Part shown: positions 48,374-60,609 of the stretch, one piece after another
How positions within the stretch are numbered: the stretch's first letter is position 1
Layout of the letters: each line of letters starts with the position of its first letter
Assembly: GCA_035610365.1 (NCBI GenBank)
Contig: CM069435.1
Coordinates: 5,482,001 to 5,546,000, forward strand
DNA: 64,000 bases
Direction: 5' to 3'
Source: Aquatica leii
Taxonomy: Eukaryota > Arthropoda > Insecta > Coleoptera > Lampyridae
The notes under the pieces: generated by a model
Databases searched by the model: none
The model's input: the letters and a program-made list of their open reading frames with translations, nothing else
What the model was told of the DNA's origin: nothing
Made by a program: the position numbers and the translations under genes

Positions 48374-48503
48374 CCCATATTTCAAGAACTGGAGCTGCTA
48401 CGAAAAAAACCCAGGTATTTTTGGAATCAGCACATCACAAATATTCAAAATCAGTTCTTACTTTTCCGGCACCAAGACAAAAATTTTATTTTGTTGGGCT
48501 GTG
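48374..48503. repeat. Terminal inverted repeat, copy 2, high-coordinate end
   Basis: Ends in GTTGGGCTGTG at 48503. Complemented, it gives CACAGCCCAAC, TTGGTGCC, GTGCTGATTCCAAAAATACC and CCAGTTCTTGAAATATGGGC, pairing with 45936-46055. Confidence 0.75.
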
Positions 48504-50510
48504 AATAGGTTCATGAAACGTACATTTTGAAAAGCTCGCCAATGGGCAAGACCTCACTGTGATCTTTTTATCTTTTCATTCATTTATTACACCAGCGACA
48601 CACGTGTTCTCATAACTCTGTTACATATTGTCTTTTAGACAAGAAAACAATTAAATGATACTACATTTTATTTATCATTTAACTTATATGCCATTATATA
48701 AGTTTACAAAAAATGTTTTTAAATTTTGCGCATTTTTTAAATACATAAATACTACGTCTCGGTCTTGATCCATCATTATTCCACTGCAATAAATACGGTT
48801 GACAATTCAATAATTCTTTGTCAAAAATCTATTGATTTTCGTATTAGCATTGTGTTTATTTTAATTTTTTAGTGATAGAAAAAATGTCATTGGAAATCAA
48901 AGAATAAAATCTTAACGTGGGACTATTGTCCGTATGGATCATAATAACTTAATCAATCAGTGACAATACAACGAAACGACGTAATTAACCATAAATAATC
49001 AGTTCTATTATGTAGAATCTTTTAAGTGGAATTCAATCCAAACAATAGCTATTTCAATTTACCTAGCAGTACTATTATGTTCTTATTCTTTAAATTAATC
49101 ATTATCATTAGCAGTCTCGTTGTCCTAATACCTTTTCTATTTCTCTTTTAGAAACTCAAGGTCGTCAAACAGGAAGAATACATTTTCACTTATCTACTTT
49201 CGGAACAACTCCCTTAAAGTTTATCAACAACGATTTAGTATTATCTAAGCGGAAACTATCAGAATGACATATTTATTACAGAAGTTGAAGGCGAAGAGAA
49301 ATGTCTAATAACTGTGAGAAGATATTCTGATCTAATTAACTTCTAATAAGGACAGTGTTTAGTGTTTTATTCCATTGCTTTTAAATCAACTTGCAAATAA
49401 CGTTTTTAGTATGATGACACTAAGTGTAAAAGGAATTATATGTATGAAACCTACCGAACAAGTTTCAAGCAGCATTATAGTTTTTTCGTAATTATTGAAG
49501 GGTCTAAATAAAAAGCGTTAATAAATTTAGTAGCCTACACACCTTCGCTAAGCGTTTTTGATTTCACAAGAGGTTAAAGAGTTAAGCTACTAAATTGTAA
49601 AGTGTTGTTTAAAATGACGGGTGGGAAGAAAATAATTCTGTTTACAATACTAGAATTAAGGATGTGATTAGTGTCTTGTTAAATATAATGACAGTTTCGT
49701 ACTCTTCAAACATATTATTAACACGTCGTAAAGTGCCTCCAGCTTAACATCAATATTTTTTCGTGTGGGCTCCGTATCGATATCGTATAACTTGCATCGA
49801 GGGACTATTTATTGCCTACATTAATATTAACTATCAACAATAATTTTAAACGCTAAATTCTTTTTGTCTTTCAGGTTGCTTTATGGCTACTTTAAAATTC
49901 TTATGCAACGTGAACTTGAACCATATAAGGTCGTTAAAATTTTTCTAAACAATTCCAACGATGATAAACTACTATATCTTGAGGTGGTATTGTGCGTCTA
50001 TTATGAAATACAAACAGGAAATGATGTTTGAAACGTGTAACTTAATAACGTCATCCACTTCTGATCTGACAGTTTTGACCTGATTACGTTTAATTGAATT
50101 CAAGAGCTACCTCAACGGGTTTCATAATATAATTGTCTTGGAGCAGTATTTGATGAATATAGATAACTTGAGCACTTAATTTATTTACATTTTTAACGAG
50201 CCAAATCAATAGTTACCATGTTTTTAACGCCTTTGTTCTTGTTGGGTTTAATATTTACTCTTTAATAAATCAATTAGAATTTTTGTAGCAGTTGATTCAA
50301 CTAAACATAATTTGATATGAGGTTTAACACGTTTAACGCCACCATAAAAATATTTTAAAAAAGTCTTTTTTAATCGGTTTGTGTATATGTCATCCACTCT
50401 ATATTTAATTGGTTGTGAACAACAAGCACGCTAAATAAATTTGCGTAGGCAACAATCACAATACCTGTAGTTAATCTCATCAGATCTCATTGCACTATTA
50501 CCAAGTCCAC
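48504..50510. other. AT-rich intergenic stretch, nothing recognised
   Basis: About 2 kb without a supported gene or repeat. The last part (50440-50510) is probably the 5' untranslated region of the LINE that follows. Confidence 0.55.
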
Positions 50511-50514
50511 AATA

Positions 50515-52030
50515 TGAATATGAACATAAATCATTAGACAAATTTACTACCAACGCATATCATCATAGGTTAATAAACCAAGGATCGACCTACTCACTCG
50601 AAACCGTAGAAGGATCAAGCAAGAAGAGAAAAATTAACTCAAACCCTACATCGATTGCCGAAATACCTAGCATATTGAAAAGCCTTAAAGAAAAGATGGA
50701 AGACCTGGCTAAATTGTCCACAAAGAAATTAAAAAAATGGCACCAGAATTGCTATCCATAACAAAAAGAGCCATAAAAGAAAATATGAGAGATCATGAAC
50801 GCATGGAAGAAAAGGAGAAAGAAGTAGTAAAATACCAGGATCTTCTAGAAAGATCAAAAACTATCAAAACAGCAATCTGCAGAAGCTGCCAAAAACAAAA
50901 AATAAACGACACAATACATAAATCAACTCAAACAAAGCCATGGAGAAATGCATGGAACACTAGACTGACCAGACCGTCAAAGTAGTTATAGTCGAGCCTG
51001 ATGATCTCCCCATGGAGAAAAGCATACAAAAATTATATAAAGAAAAACGCCCGGAATTCGCGGCTATACAAGAGGACTTTGATCTGATCGAGCAAATACA
51101 ATAAGATCGCAAGCTCAAAAACATGGCGAAAGTCGCAAGATATACAAAGTTGTTTGTAACGGATCAGATATCTGGATAAAACTCACGCGTTTAAGGGACG
51201 AAACGAAGGAAGACGAATGGATAGCTCTGCACCATATTAGACCAATGAGTGTCGAGCGTTTTCGTAAGATGGTGGAATGCCTCTTCCACTACTCAAATAC
51301 GAACGTGTGCATTTACACGACAAACTCAAATACACCTGATGTAGTTAAACAGAAAAAGAACTCAACCAGAAATACAAGCGCAATTATCGAACAAAAACAA
51401 GGAGAAGGCTATAAAAGCACACTCAACAGGGTGAGAGAAATTCTCACACGTACAGAAGCTAGCAAAGCTATACGTGGAATAAGGAGACAAAAAAGTTCTC
51501 ATAATAACTGATAAGAATGAAGAAGCAGTAAAAACTCTGCAGGAAACAATTAAAGCAGAAGAAACTCATTCTCTAAACGTTACAGAGGCCGGTAAACCAT
51601 CCCAGATGGAAACTATACACTTGAGGGGTTTAGATGCTCTAGTGAGCAAAGAAGAAGTAATTGCTGCCATAGAAGCAAAATTAGGTGCCGCTCCAGGCCA
51701 ACCCATTAAAATTAGCGAATTAAGACCTAACGCAAACGACACCCAGGCTGCTACACTCGTGATGAGTAAAAAGATAGCGGACAAACTGCTAGAAGAAAAA
51801 CAAATAAGAGTCGGGAAAATGGAAAGATGTTTTAAGTGTGGGTCCTAAAATCATAGGACAAGAGACTGCAATGGTCCAGACAGATCTGGTAGATGCTATG
51901 CATGTGGACAGGAAAAACATTCTGCAAAAATATGTAAAAACAAGGCATTCTGCATAGTTTGCAACAAGAACGGTCATAAAACCGGCAGCGTCTTGCGAAG
52001 GTCATTATTGCAGGCAAAAAAAGATATATT
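50515..52030 (+). pseudogene. LINE ORF1 (gag-like) with three CCHC knuckles
   Basis: A Lys/Glu-rich, coiled-coil-like N-terminal region (50515-50990) leads into a middle domain (51245-51830). Three zinc knuckles of the form C-x2-C-x4-H-x4-C follow at 51829-52000: CFKCGS then HRTRDC (with a stop inside), CYACGQEKHSAKIC, and CIVCNKNGHKTG, whose final Cys is displaced by a frame change. This is the RNA-binding protein that packages LINE RNA. Several frame changes. Confidence 0.75.
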
Positions 52031-52113
52031 ATATCAAACGCCAGAAGAAATAGACCCATCAGTAAAGTGTTAGTAATACAACTTAACGCGAACAGGAGCA
52101 AAAGGCACACGAC

Positions 52114-54890
52114 ATGGTTACCCTTCTGGCTGCCAGAAGAAAATGTGATTTTATTGCCCTAAGTGAACCAAATATCGTAAGATGCAAGGGAAAAAGTAAT
52201 ACTTATGCTAATGAGAATAAAGCGGTTGCAATTATTCAAACTAGTGATGAAGAACCTGTGATAAATTATTTTACAAGTGATTGCTTTGTGTGTGTGGATG
52301 TTCAAAAATATGTTCTGTACAGCGTATACATAAGTCCACACTGCACGTTTACACTGTTTACTAAGTATCTGTCGGATATACAAGAATACCTAAAGGTTAC
52401 CAAAATGCAAAGAAAACAAATCATAACAACAGGAGATTTTAATGCCAGACACACCTACTGGGGCGGAGAGGTTACCAACACTCGTGGAGAAGCATTCTTA
52501 GAATGGGCATGCTCTGTAGATCTGGTAATTTTAAATGATGGCAAGACACCCACTCTGGTTCGACATAATGGCTGTCTTATATTGACCTCACAATGGTCAG
52601 CGAAGATGTAGCGGCATTAAAATCGACTTGGAAAGTAGCGGACGACGAAATATCCATAAGTGACCATTTATTCGTTATACTAAACATAACAGAAGAAGAG
52701 AAGAATGCAATCAATTACATATACGGTAAGCCAGATATAGAAAAGAAAACAAGCTATTCGATCAAAAGAAAGAAAAGTACGGAGTAGGTGCAAATGAATG
52801 CGAAGAATTAATTAAAAAAGTGTATAGAAAGTGTACAACACGTATGAGATGCGGGAAAGACTACAAGATGCCTTATTGGTGGTCGGAAGAAAACCAAACG
52901 AGCATCGCTGAAGTTAAAATGAAAAGGAAAATATTTCAACGAACTAAAAGGCAAGAGATTAGAGAAAAGAAAAAATGAATATAAAGATGCAAAAACACTC
53001 TTAAAAAAAACATACGCAAGCTAAAAGAAAACAGTGGCTGAGCCTGTGTAACCAACTAGAAAAAGATATCTTTGGCGACGGCTACAAAATTGTCAGGACA
53101 CAGTTAAGACTTCCAAACCCGAAGACGTCACTGCTTCCTCGTGAATGTGAAGAAAAATTCAACAGTCTATTTGTGACTGGAACGAAAGGCCTAGATATGA
53201 TGATAAGACAAACGACGATCTCTGAATGTAATGCTTTCAGCGAAATAGAGTAATAACCGCATGTAAAAAAATTAAGATAGGAAAGGCTCCCGGACCAGAT
53301 GGTATACCACCTCAAGTAATAAAAAGTTTAGTCCCGAGACACGTAGAATATTTTCTTAATGTATTTATTCACCAACTAAAGTCGAATTCGTTCCCAGATA
53401 TATGGAAAAACTCCAAACTAATCCTAATACCGAAACCCAGAAAAACAGCGAAGTATAGACCGATATGTCTTATTAATGTAGTATCTAAACTTTATGACAA
53501 TCTCTTGAATCAGAGATTATTGGAGGAAATAGAAGCAAAAGAAGGACTTCACCGGAATCAGTACAGAACAGAACAGAACACGTTGTTCGCAACGCTAAAA
53601 CTGCAGTGAAAGAAAGAAAGTGGAATACCCTAATTTTAATAGATGTTAGAAACGCATTTAACACGGCGTCATGGGAAAAAAACTTAAAAAAGCTCCGGGA
53701 GATAAAGATAAGCTTGTGAGTGTAATCGAAGCGTACTTTACAAACCGTACGGTACAGCTGCTATCTAAAGCTAGAAAAAAGGTCGCCGACGGCGTCTCGC
53801 AGGGCTCAGTCCTTGGACCAACCTTTTGGAACGTGCTCTACGACGATGTTATGTCGATATGCCTCCCAGAAGACGTCGAATTAATCTGTTATGTAGACGA
53901 TTTTGCCGTGTTTGTGACAGCCAAAAACGCGGAAGATCTCGTTATCAAAACTGACGAGACTCTCCATTCCATTAAACTATGGATGGAACAAAATAACTTA
54001 GAAATAGCTGTAGAAAAAACCGTAGCTATAGTCCTTAATACAAAACATAACTTCGGCAGCATTAAATTTAATCTCGGAGATCTCACTATTAGACCGTCGA
54101 CTCAAGTAACCTTGATGGGGGGCTGCTTTTCGGTAAACACATCGAACATGTATGCGATAAAGCTAGAAGAACAGACAGAGCGTTGTGTAGCCTGTTACCA
54201 AATCTTCGGGGACCAAGTTCGAATAAAAGAAGAGTTTTAGCACTTTCTACTCAATCAATTGTACTATACGCAGCACTTATATGGGGAGAGGCAATGAAAA
54301 TACAGCGATATTGAAATAAGATTGGAACAACCCAAAGAATAATGGCTCTTAGAGTATGCAGCGCATACAGGACGGCTTCAACAGCCGCAGTAATGATAGT
54401 AGCTGGATTGATACCGATCCACCTTATAGCCGATGAAAGAAAGCGCTACTCCGACCAGCGACAAGACACGAATAAGATAGATAGGATAACAGAGAGAAAC
54501 ATTACGTATAAAAAATAGGAGGAAGAATGAGATACAACAACGGGCAGGTGGACACATCAGCTAATCCCAAAAATAGAAAACTGATTAGAAAGAAAACATG
54601 GCCAGGTGTCCTTTCCTTTGACACAGTGTCTAACAGGCCATGGAGTATTCTCATCATACACATACAGAATAGGAAAGAAACTAGATCCAAAATGTGTCTA
54701 CTGCACGGAAATAAACGACACTCGAGAGCACACAATGTTTCATTGTAAAAAAATAAGAAAATGAGAGACACACGCCATCCAAAACTCTCAACGGCCAAAA
54801 AGTGGTGCCAGAAAATATGATAGAGTTTATGATTGAAAATAAAAATAATTGGGAAGTGATAAAAAGCTACCTGGAAAGAATCATGTAAGA
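52114..54890 (+). pseudogene. LINE ORF2: APE endonuclease, reverse transcriptase, C-terminal Cys/His motif
   Basis: Endonuclease blocks are IALSEPN (52153-52173), TTGDFNARHTYWGG (about 52428-52470), TRGEAFLEWA and ISDHLFVIL (52656-52685). RT blocks are KAPGPDGIPPQVI (53283-53320), RPICLINVVSKLYD (53458-53500), LILIDVRNAFNTA (first catalytic Asp, 53631-53670), SQGSVLGPTFWNVLYDD (53798-53850) and YVDDFAVFV (53890-53916), with both catalytic Asp residues kept. The tail has ALRVCSAYRTAST (54350-54385) and CVYCTEIN...EHTMFHC (54690-54745), the CCHC motif of the R1 group. Target-primed reverse transcription is the known mechanism. The gene is broken by stops and frame changes, mainly between 52600 and 53650. 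Confidence 0.82.
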
Positions 54891-55099
54891 GTTCTTTCTC
54901 TTGTTCTTTCAAGATGAGTTACGTACAGAAAATGTACAGTAAAACAAAAAACTAGGAAATACCTGTAGATGGTTATGCCGAAAAGGCGGAAACTCTACAG
55001 CGTAGAAGTTTACGGAGAGGTTTTGGCCGGTATTCATGCCCAAGAGGGTATGAGTCCGGCACTACCCTACATCAAGGTGAACATGAGTTTTTCCTCTTC

Positions 55100-55945
55100 G
55101 CAAAAAAAAGGTTCGTAAACTGTTTCAAGCAATAATACAAGCATTGAATTTATTTTAATGAGTCCAGCAGCTTTAAGCTCAAACTGACACATACCAGTAG
55201 CCTAATAAACCAATTAATGTTATAAGATTCTCAACGAACTTTAATAATGTTAACACATTAAATTCAAAGTTCACAATTTCTTCTACAAAATAATCTAAGT
55301 CACATCTTTATTTGAACCTTCAATGTCTTTACTAGCGTTTAGATTAAGACAGCAACAAAAAAAACAATAGCCTGCGTCATACCTAAAAACTGCTACTCCA
55401 ATTTTTTTTGACAAAAAAACCAATCGTTTTTTATAGTATACAGGATGTTAATGTTAAGTTGTAACAACCGAAAATGGCAGTTAGAAATCATTGAAACAAA
55501 CAAATTTTCTTCAAATTTTTGATTTAGAGTTCATAGTTATTGACGTTCTTCTGTTTTTTGAAAAATCGTCATTACTCCTTTATTTAACGGAATATTTAAA
55601 AAAACATTAAAACTTTCAGAATTTGCTTTAGATTCTTTAAAACATTTGTATTTACAATTATTTTCTATTTTATCAAATATCAAAATAGCGATCGATCAAA
55701 AATTTCAAAACAAGATATTTTGAAAACCACTCTGTCAATTTTTGAAATTAAAATATTTATAATTTTTTTTCAATCTGTCCAAAAAATGTTTTTATTTAAA
55801 TTGAATTGCGAGATAATTTTTTTAACGGACTACAATAATCATTTAAAACAAAGTAGATGTTCTGCTACTAAACAAAAAAAAACAAGAAACAAAGAAACAA
55901 ACAAGAAAAATAAAATAATGAAGAATGAAACAACAAGGAATGGAT
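55100..55945. other. AT-rich spacer, nothing recognised
   Basis: The frame at 55720-55959 is Lys/Asn/Phe-rich and ends in a Lys/Asn/Glu-only run, so it is unlikely to be a gene. Confidence 0.5.
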
Positions 55946-55949
55946 TAAA

Positions 55950-56640
55950 TTTGATTTAGCAAATGGCCACCAATTGCAGCAACGCAAGCCCGGCAGCATG
56001 TTTTAATATTAGAATAGACACTTGCAAGAACTGTTTGGTTGTCTTTTATATCTTCCGCTGCAGCTACTACCAGTGTCTCATATACAAAGGTCTGCATCTG
56101 ACCCCAGAAAAAAAATCTAGGGGAGTTAGGTCGAAGTTCCAGGCTGACCACGCAGCAGGACCTCCTCTCCCAATCGATGTTATTTGAGAAATTAAAATAA
56201 TTTTCACGATTCAATCGGTTTGAGAGAATGTAGAGCTCAATAACGTACTCCCTGACGATTCCAGCTCATAGGTACATTTACTGCGCTGATGCGCACGAAT
56301 AATGGGGATTTCCATTACACCACAGGTGATTATTGAGAGTTAAACACACTGGAAGTCTTCAGGTCCCAAACCTTGCACTTTTTATCAAAAGATGGATGGA
56401 GACTTTATTGTTCCTTCAGAACTTGCCAAACTGTCACATGATTTACATGTAATCTATTTGCTATTACTCTTATGCTCGTCGATGGCTCATCTTCAATAAT
56501 ATTAAGACCAGCTTCTTCAAATGCAAGGGTTCGACGAAATTTATTAGAATTAAACTTCCAGTTTCTGACAAACGTCATATTCTTCTAAGAAAACTTGGTT
56601 GCTGACGAGTTGGATATCTTCTCCGATAAATTCTACGAGC
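55950..56640 (-). pseudogene. Tc1/mariner-type transposase remnant
   Basis: On the minus strand a helix-turn-helix region (FEEAGLNIIEDEPSTSIRVI then HVNHVTVWQVLKEQ, 56520-56410) matches the DNA-binding half of mariner-type transposases. After a decayed middle, the C-terminal catalytic part reads LRPNSPRFFFWGQMQTFVYET in one frame. The neighbouring frame keeps DLTPLDFF, the block with the third catalytic Asp (56145-56085). It ends with a Cys/Ile helix and GGHLLNQI at about 55950. Fragment order is normal. The middle catalytic block is missing or unreadable. Confidence 0.75.
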
Positions 56641-57180
56641 TTCTAGTGCATTACGCCTTGGCCCTCCAAAAATGATAATTATGCATTTTTATACACAAAT
56701 TATGCAAAATACGCACACAAGTTATCAACGTGACCGAAACTTTTTAGGTAAAGTAGTAAATATTTTTTTTTTAATATTTCTAAAGTGCAAAATCAAAGTA
56801 TTTAAATTTGAACGTACGAAGTAGAAAATACGTGCGCGTTTATTATTCGGCTTTTGTTTCATTGTTTAATGGCAGCAAGCCTACTTTCTTTTATAACCAA
56901 TCACACTGTATATCCCTAGGCCAAAGATCCTCAAACTGTATCACGCTGCTCTCCTGGCGTAATCATCGTAATAACACCCTTGGCGTATAAATAGTAATAA
57001 CCGTATCTGTTAAATGCATACAAATTCCAACTGCAGTTCAAACATTTTTTTTTTTAATTTTGTGACAGTAAACTTCAATATTTGAGCAGCTTTTTTAATG
57101 TCAGCGTCTGTCTATATAGAAACTCAGTTAAGAACCCGAATAAAAAATCTACATTGTGATATGCGTTCCTTCGACATAAA
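56641..57180. other. Spacer, no supported feature
   Basis: The plus-strand frame 56808-56990 has no recognisable motif and no homologous partner in the window. Confidence 0.4.
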
Positions 57181-57189
57181 AGCTCTAAT

Positions 57190-58250
57190 ATTCGTAGTAT
57201 GTGTCAATCTTTCGCGTCACCCACGCTGTGACCTTTTCTTCTGATAGACTTACGCTTACTTGCATCAGAATAGTGCTCATGTATTTTCTTCTGATCTACC
57301 ATTTTTCCATAATCATCAAACATTTATCTTTGTAATGTAAAAAAGTTGAGGAGTGATTTTGACGGCCGTTTGAAGTTCTATTGTCTCTTTTTGTAAAGAT
57401 TTGGTGACTGTGTTTAGAATTACACATCCCAGAAATAAGTCATAATGACATTTTCTTTCTTAGACAGGTTTTTAGCAAGACATTTGGCCTTGCAAACTCT
57501 CTATGGTTTTTAAATCAGATTTTCAGCAATGACATGCAAAGCTTTCTAAAAACTGATGTAGCTTTGTGACAAAACCTTGGTTGGTATGCAACGTGATTTA
57601 TGTTGGCAAAATGGTTACGATATCGTAAGACAGTTTTCTGAGATTTTTGATGACAATATAGTATTTAGACAATAGTCTCAAGAGCTTCTTCAATGTAAAA
57701 CTTTCTACGACTTCCCCATATATATAATTAATAATAATATATTTAATCAGTCAGTTGATCAATGTAGGAAACATCTAGTGTAGAATCAACGCTTAGGGAA
57801 TAAACTTCTTGAATTTCTTTTACAACAACTCTCAGAAACTTATTTCCCATTATTTCTATTTCTTGGCAACTTGTTGAAGATACATAGAATATCTTTCCTT
57901 TACCTTAATTTCCACATGTGCACTTAACAAAGGTCTTACCCCGCAATCACTTCTAAAACGTCTAAATAGTTGAGAAAAAAGTAATTCTGTATCTCCGCAA
58001 AAAGTTAATTCACGTAATGAAAAGAATTTCCCGAAACTACTCGTTGCAAAACTTTGTTCTTTCTTAAATTGAACTTCTTGAAGCTGTCAATTTGACCGAG
58101 TGTGCGTTTTCCACTAATCAGTGTCTGTAAATTTTTGTTTGCTGCGTAGCATTTCTCCAATCAGAAAATCCGTCTGAAACGTTGTAGACAAATTTGACTC
58201 ATTGTAACCAACATTTCATGACGATTACAAAACAAATCTTCTACAACTAA
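57190..58250 (-). pseudogene. Unidentified decayed coding region
   Basis: The minus strand holds short protein-like pieces with balanced composition, unlike the AT-rich surroundings. One near 57495-57425 reads CKAKCLAKNLSKKENVIMTY. Another near 58075-57880 contains SFGKFFSLRELTF and LFRRFRSDCGVRPLL. I do not recognise a family. It could be a decayed transposase or a processed host gene. The call rests only on uneven frame composition. Confidence 0.3.
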
Positions 58251-59139
58251 ACTTTAACTTGAGAAACATCGTTTACAACTAGTTTAAAAAAAAAACAACG
58301 CAAAATAGTGGTTTGTTTGGCTCACAGTTTAATGTCCCTCTTTTGAACGAACTGTGCAACTGCAGCAAATATACAAAGAAGTTCAAACATTTGCAAACTC
58401 AACATATCTTTAGAAAAAGACTTAAGCAGCGACTGGATAAATGTCCTTCAGGATTAAAAACTTCAGAGATGAAACTAATAAGCAATGCCATCAAGACAAC
58501 CATCGTTTACAAAATATTTGCTACCACAAAGTATCTACAACATAGGAATCTGATGTCGCCTATTACGACCCAAAAGTGAATGTCCGCAGTTCTGTATGAA
58601 TATCTACTTTAACAGCATAAACAAAATCCGAAGGAATCTAAGAATCAAAGAAGCAATGTCAACAACTCTCTTACCAAAAGTTTAAAAGAAGGATATTCGC
58701 AAGGTTTTATACTCACTGACATATAAATTAATTTTGGATATTAAAAATTTGACGTGAAAACATACACGAGAAGACTATCTAAGAATGTAGTCTAAAAATA
58801 TTCTACATTTCAAAATCAACAATCCCCTTTATACTATTTTATTGCCGCTGAACGATAAATAAGAAAAGGCTGTACCTGCATATTTCTTTGATTTGCTGAA
58901 AATTTTAGGTCCTAATCCCAAAGTAAAATTTGAGACTCGTACAAAACTAAGAATTTTAACAGAGAGCTATAAAAACGTGAAACATCGTTGTCAACAAAAA
59001 TAAAAACGCATTTTCTCCTGTAAAATATCATTTTTCCTTTCCATATCTGTAATTTGTTGATACTGTTTTGTGTTAGGTCCCAAACTGCACTAGCTTAAAT
59101 TAATACATTAATTCATTCCTGTGATGCAAGCTAGCGAAG

Positions 59140-60600
59140 CAAATAATGTGGATTCAAATTGTCGTCCAGTGACAGTTGTGATTTTTCTATTGTCTTGGCA
59201 TCTCTAACAGGATTTGCTTGGAGCCATCTGGAGAATCAGTCTATGCACATCTACATGTAAACATGATCATCAGAATAAGATAGAGGTTCCACTATATCCA
59301 AATGCACATGTTCAAAACGTTCATCGGCCTGTTAGAATTTTCCTATTGGTGCAGATACATGGCGAGAAACTTTTGCACGTTGACATTGGGAGCATTGACG
59401 ACACCACATTCTAAATTGGGTACTAGGATGCGCTAGATTGTGCATGGTATCAAATACTCTCTTGCGTAATGGTTTTAGTACGCATGGTCTCGCATCGTTT
59501 GTTGAAGTATCGTAGAAGAAGTCAGTTCTGTTTGGCAAAATGAATCTTGCGTAACTTAAAAGATGTTCCTTGTAGAAATTCTTGTAGTTCCAACTCTTCC
59601 GATTGTGATTAAGACTGGTGCATTAATCGCATCAAGACGTGAGAGTGTGTCTGTTAGAATGTTGTCTTTTCCACTGACATGACGGGTGTCCGTAGTAAAT
59701 TGACTTAAGTTCCAGATAGCAGAACAGAAGTTTTTTCAGGTTTTTGTTTAAATGCATAGATTAATGGTTTATGGCCAGTAAAAAGATAAAGTCACGTTCC
59801 TCAAGATATTGCTTAAAAATGTTTCACAGCGGCATAGGCAGCAAAGAGCAGAAATGCTATTAGCTGCCATAAAGCATCGACCTTCTGCTGCAGTACTGTA
59901 TCTATTGCATCCACCATTAATGAACAAATAGCATTAGAGAACGGATGTGCTAATGTTTGTTCGGTAGCTTCTGTTACTCAAACACATACTTGCTTTTTAT
60001 TCCAGTTCCACAAAGTAGGTTATATAATGGACCTTGTGTTTAAGTTTAAGTTTATCATTCCCAAGAAGCGTCTCAACTACTTGATCGTGTTTGGCCTTCT
60101 TGCTTCGCTAATGACTTAGATTATTTCACTAAGCGTTTTACAACCATTATTGTTGACTGTGTAACCCAAAAATGTGACTTCGGGTTTTCCAAATATACAC
60201 TTCAAAAGGTTAAAAACAATTCCAAACGCTTGTACTTTTCGGAAAACTAATTCTGGGTTCTTGAAGTGTTGCTGTTCTGATTCAGTCGCAATTAATATGT
60301 CATTAAGATATGCATAACAGCAATCAAGTCCTCGTAGTGCATGATCGATGAAGCGATGGGAGGTTTGAGCTGCGTTCTTTAGTCTAAAACTCATATAGGC
60401 CAAAAGGTGTTGTGATGGCAGTCTTGGGTACGTCATCCGGGTTTATTGGAATCTGATGAAATGTAGTGTAAAATCTTCTATGTGAGGAAAACGGTATTTA
60501 TCAAGCACCGTCCTAGTTTAATTGACGATAGTCTCCACAAGGCCTCCAGTCCATGTCCTTCTTTTTTGGCTTCTTTCTTCTTTCGATGTGGTGCATAATG
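59140..60600 (-). mobile_element. Ty3/gypsy LTR retrotransposon fossil (pol part)
   Basis: Minus-strand remains of pol in normal order: RT (60436-60116, with LKNAAQTSHRFID, a YLNDIL block and VTFLGYTV), a poorly preserved RNase H stretch, the integrase zinc-binding part (59538-59332, with the HLAHPSTQ-type His and CRQCSQCQRAK Cys pairs), and the beginning of the integrase core (59330-59140). The family looks like the Mdg3/CsRn1 group. Gag, protease and LTRs were not found. More than five breaks. Old and dead. Confidence 0.75.
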
Positions 60601-60609
60601 TTGTGCCTT

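Larger units (their letters stand above)
45936..48503 (-). mobile_element. Unnamed CMC-like DNA transposon, copy 2 (whole element)
   Basis: A 2568-bp element, nearly the same length as copy 1. Both ends begin CACAGCCCAAC when read inward and stay related over about 120-130 bp. Shared blocks are CTTGGTGCC / TTTGGTGCC, GTGC(A/T)GA(A/T)TCCAAAA and AGTT(T/C)TTGA(G/A)ATAT. The block GT(G/C)C(T/A)GA(A/T)TCCAAAA is also in the ends of copy 1. The flanks (TAA left, AAT right) show no clear 3-bp duplication, so the site has decayed. It carries a single gene of about 569 codons on the minus strand. Confidence 0.8.
50515..55090 (+). mobile_element. R1/TRAS-like LINE, almost full length, inactivated
   Basis: The element runs from a gag-like first frame through an endonuclease-RT second frame and ends in an untranslated tail (54965-55090). 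The tail begins with CGAAAAGGCGGAAACTCTAC and includes GTATGAGTCCGGCACTACCC, a layout seen at the 3' ends of R1-group LINEs in insects. A first frame with three CCHC knuckles, an APE endonuclease, the RT and a C-terminal Cys/His motif place it in the R1 group. TRAS/Waldo-type is more likely than true R1, because no rDNA flank is present. About ten or more stops and frame changes. Confidence 0.8.
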
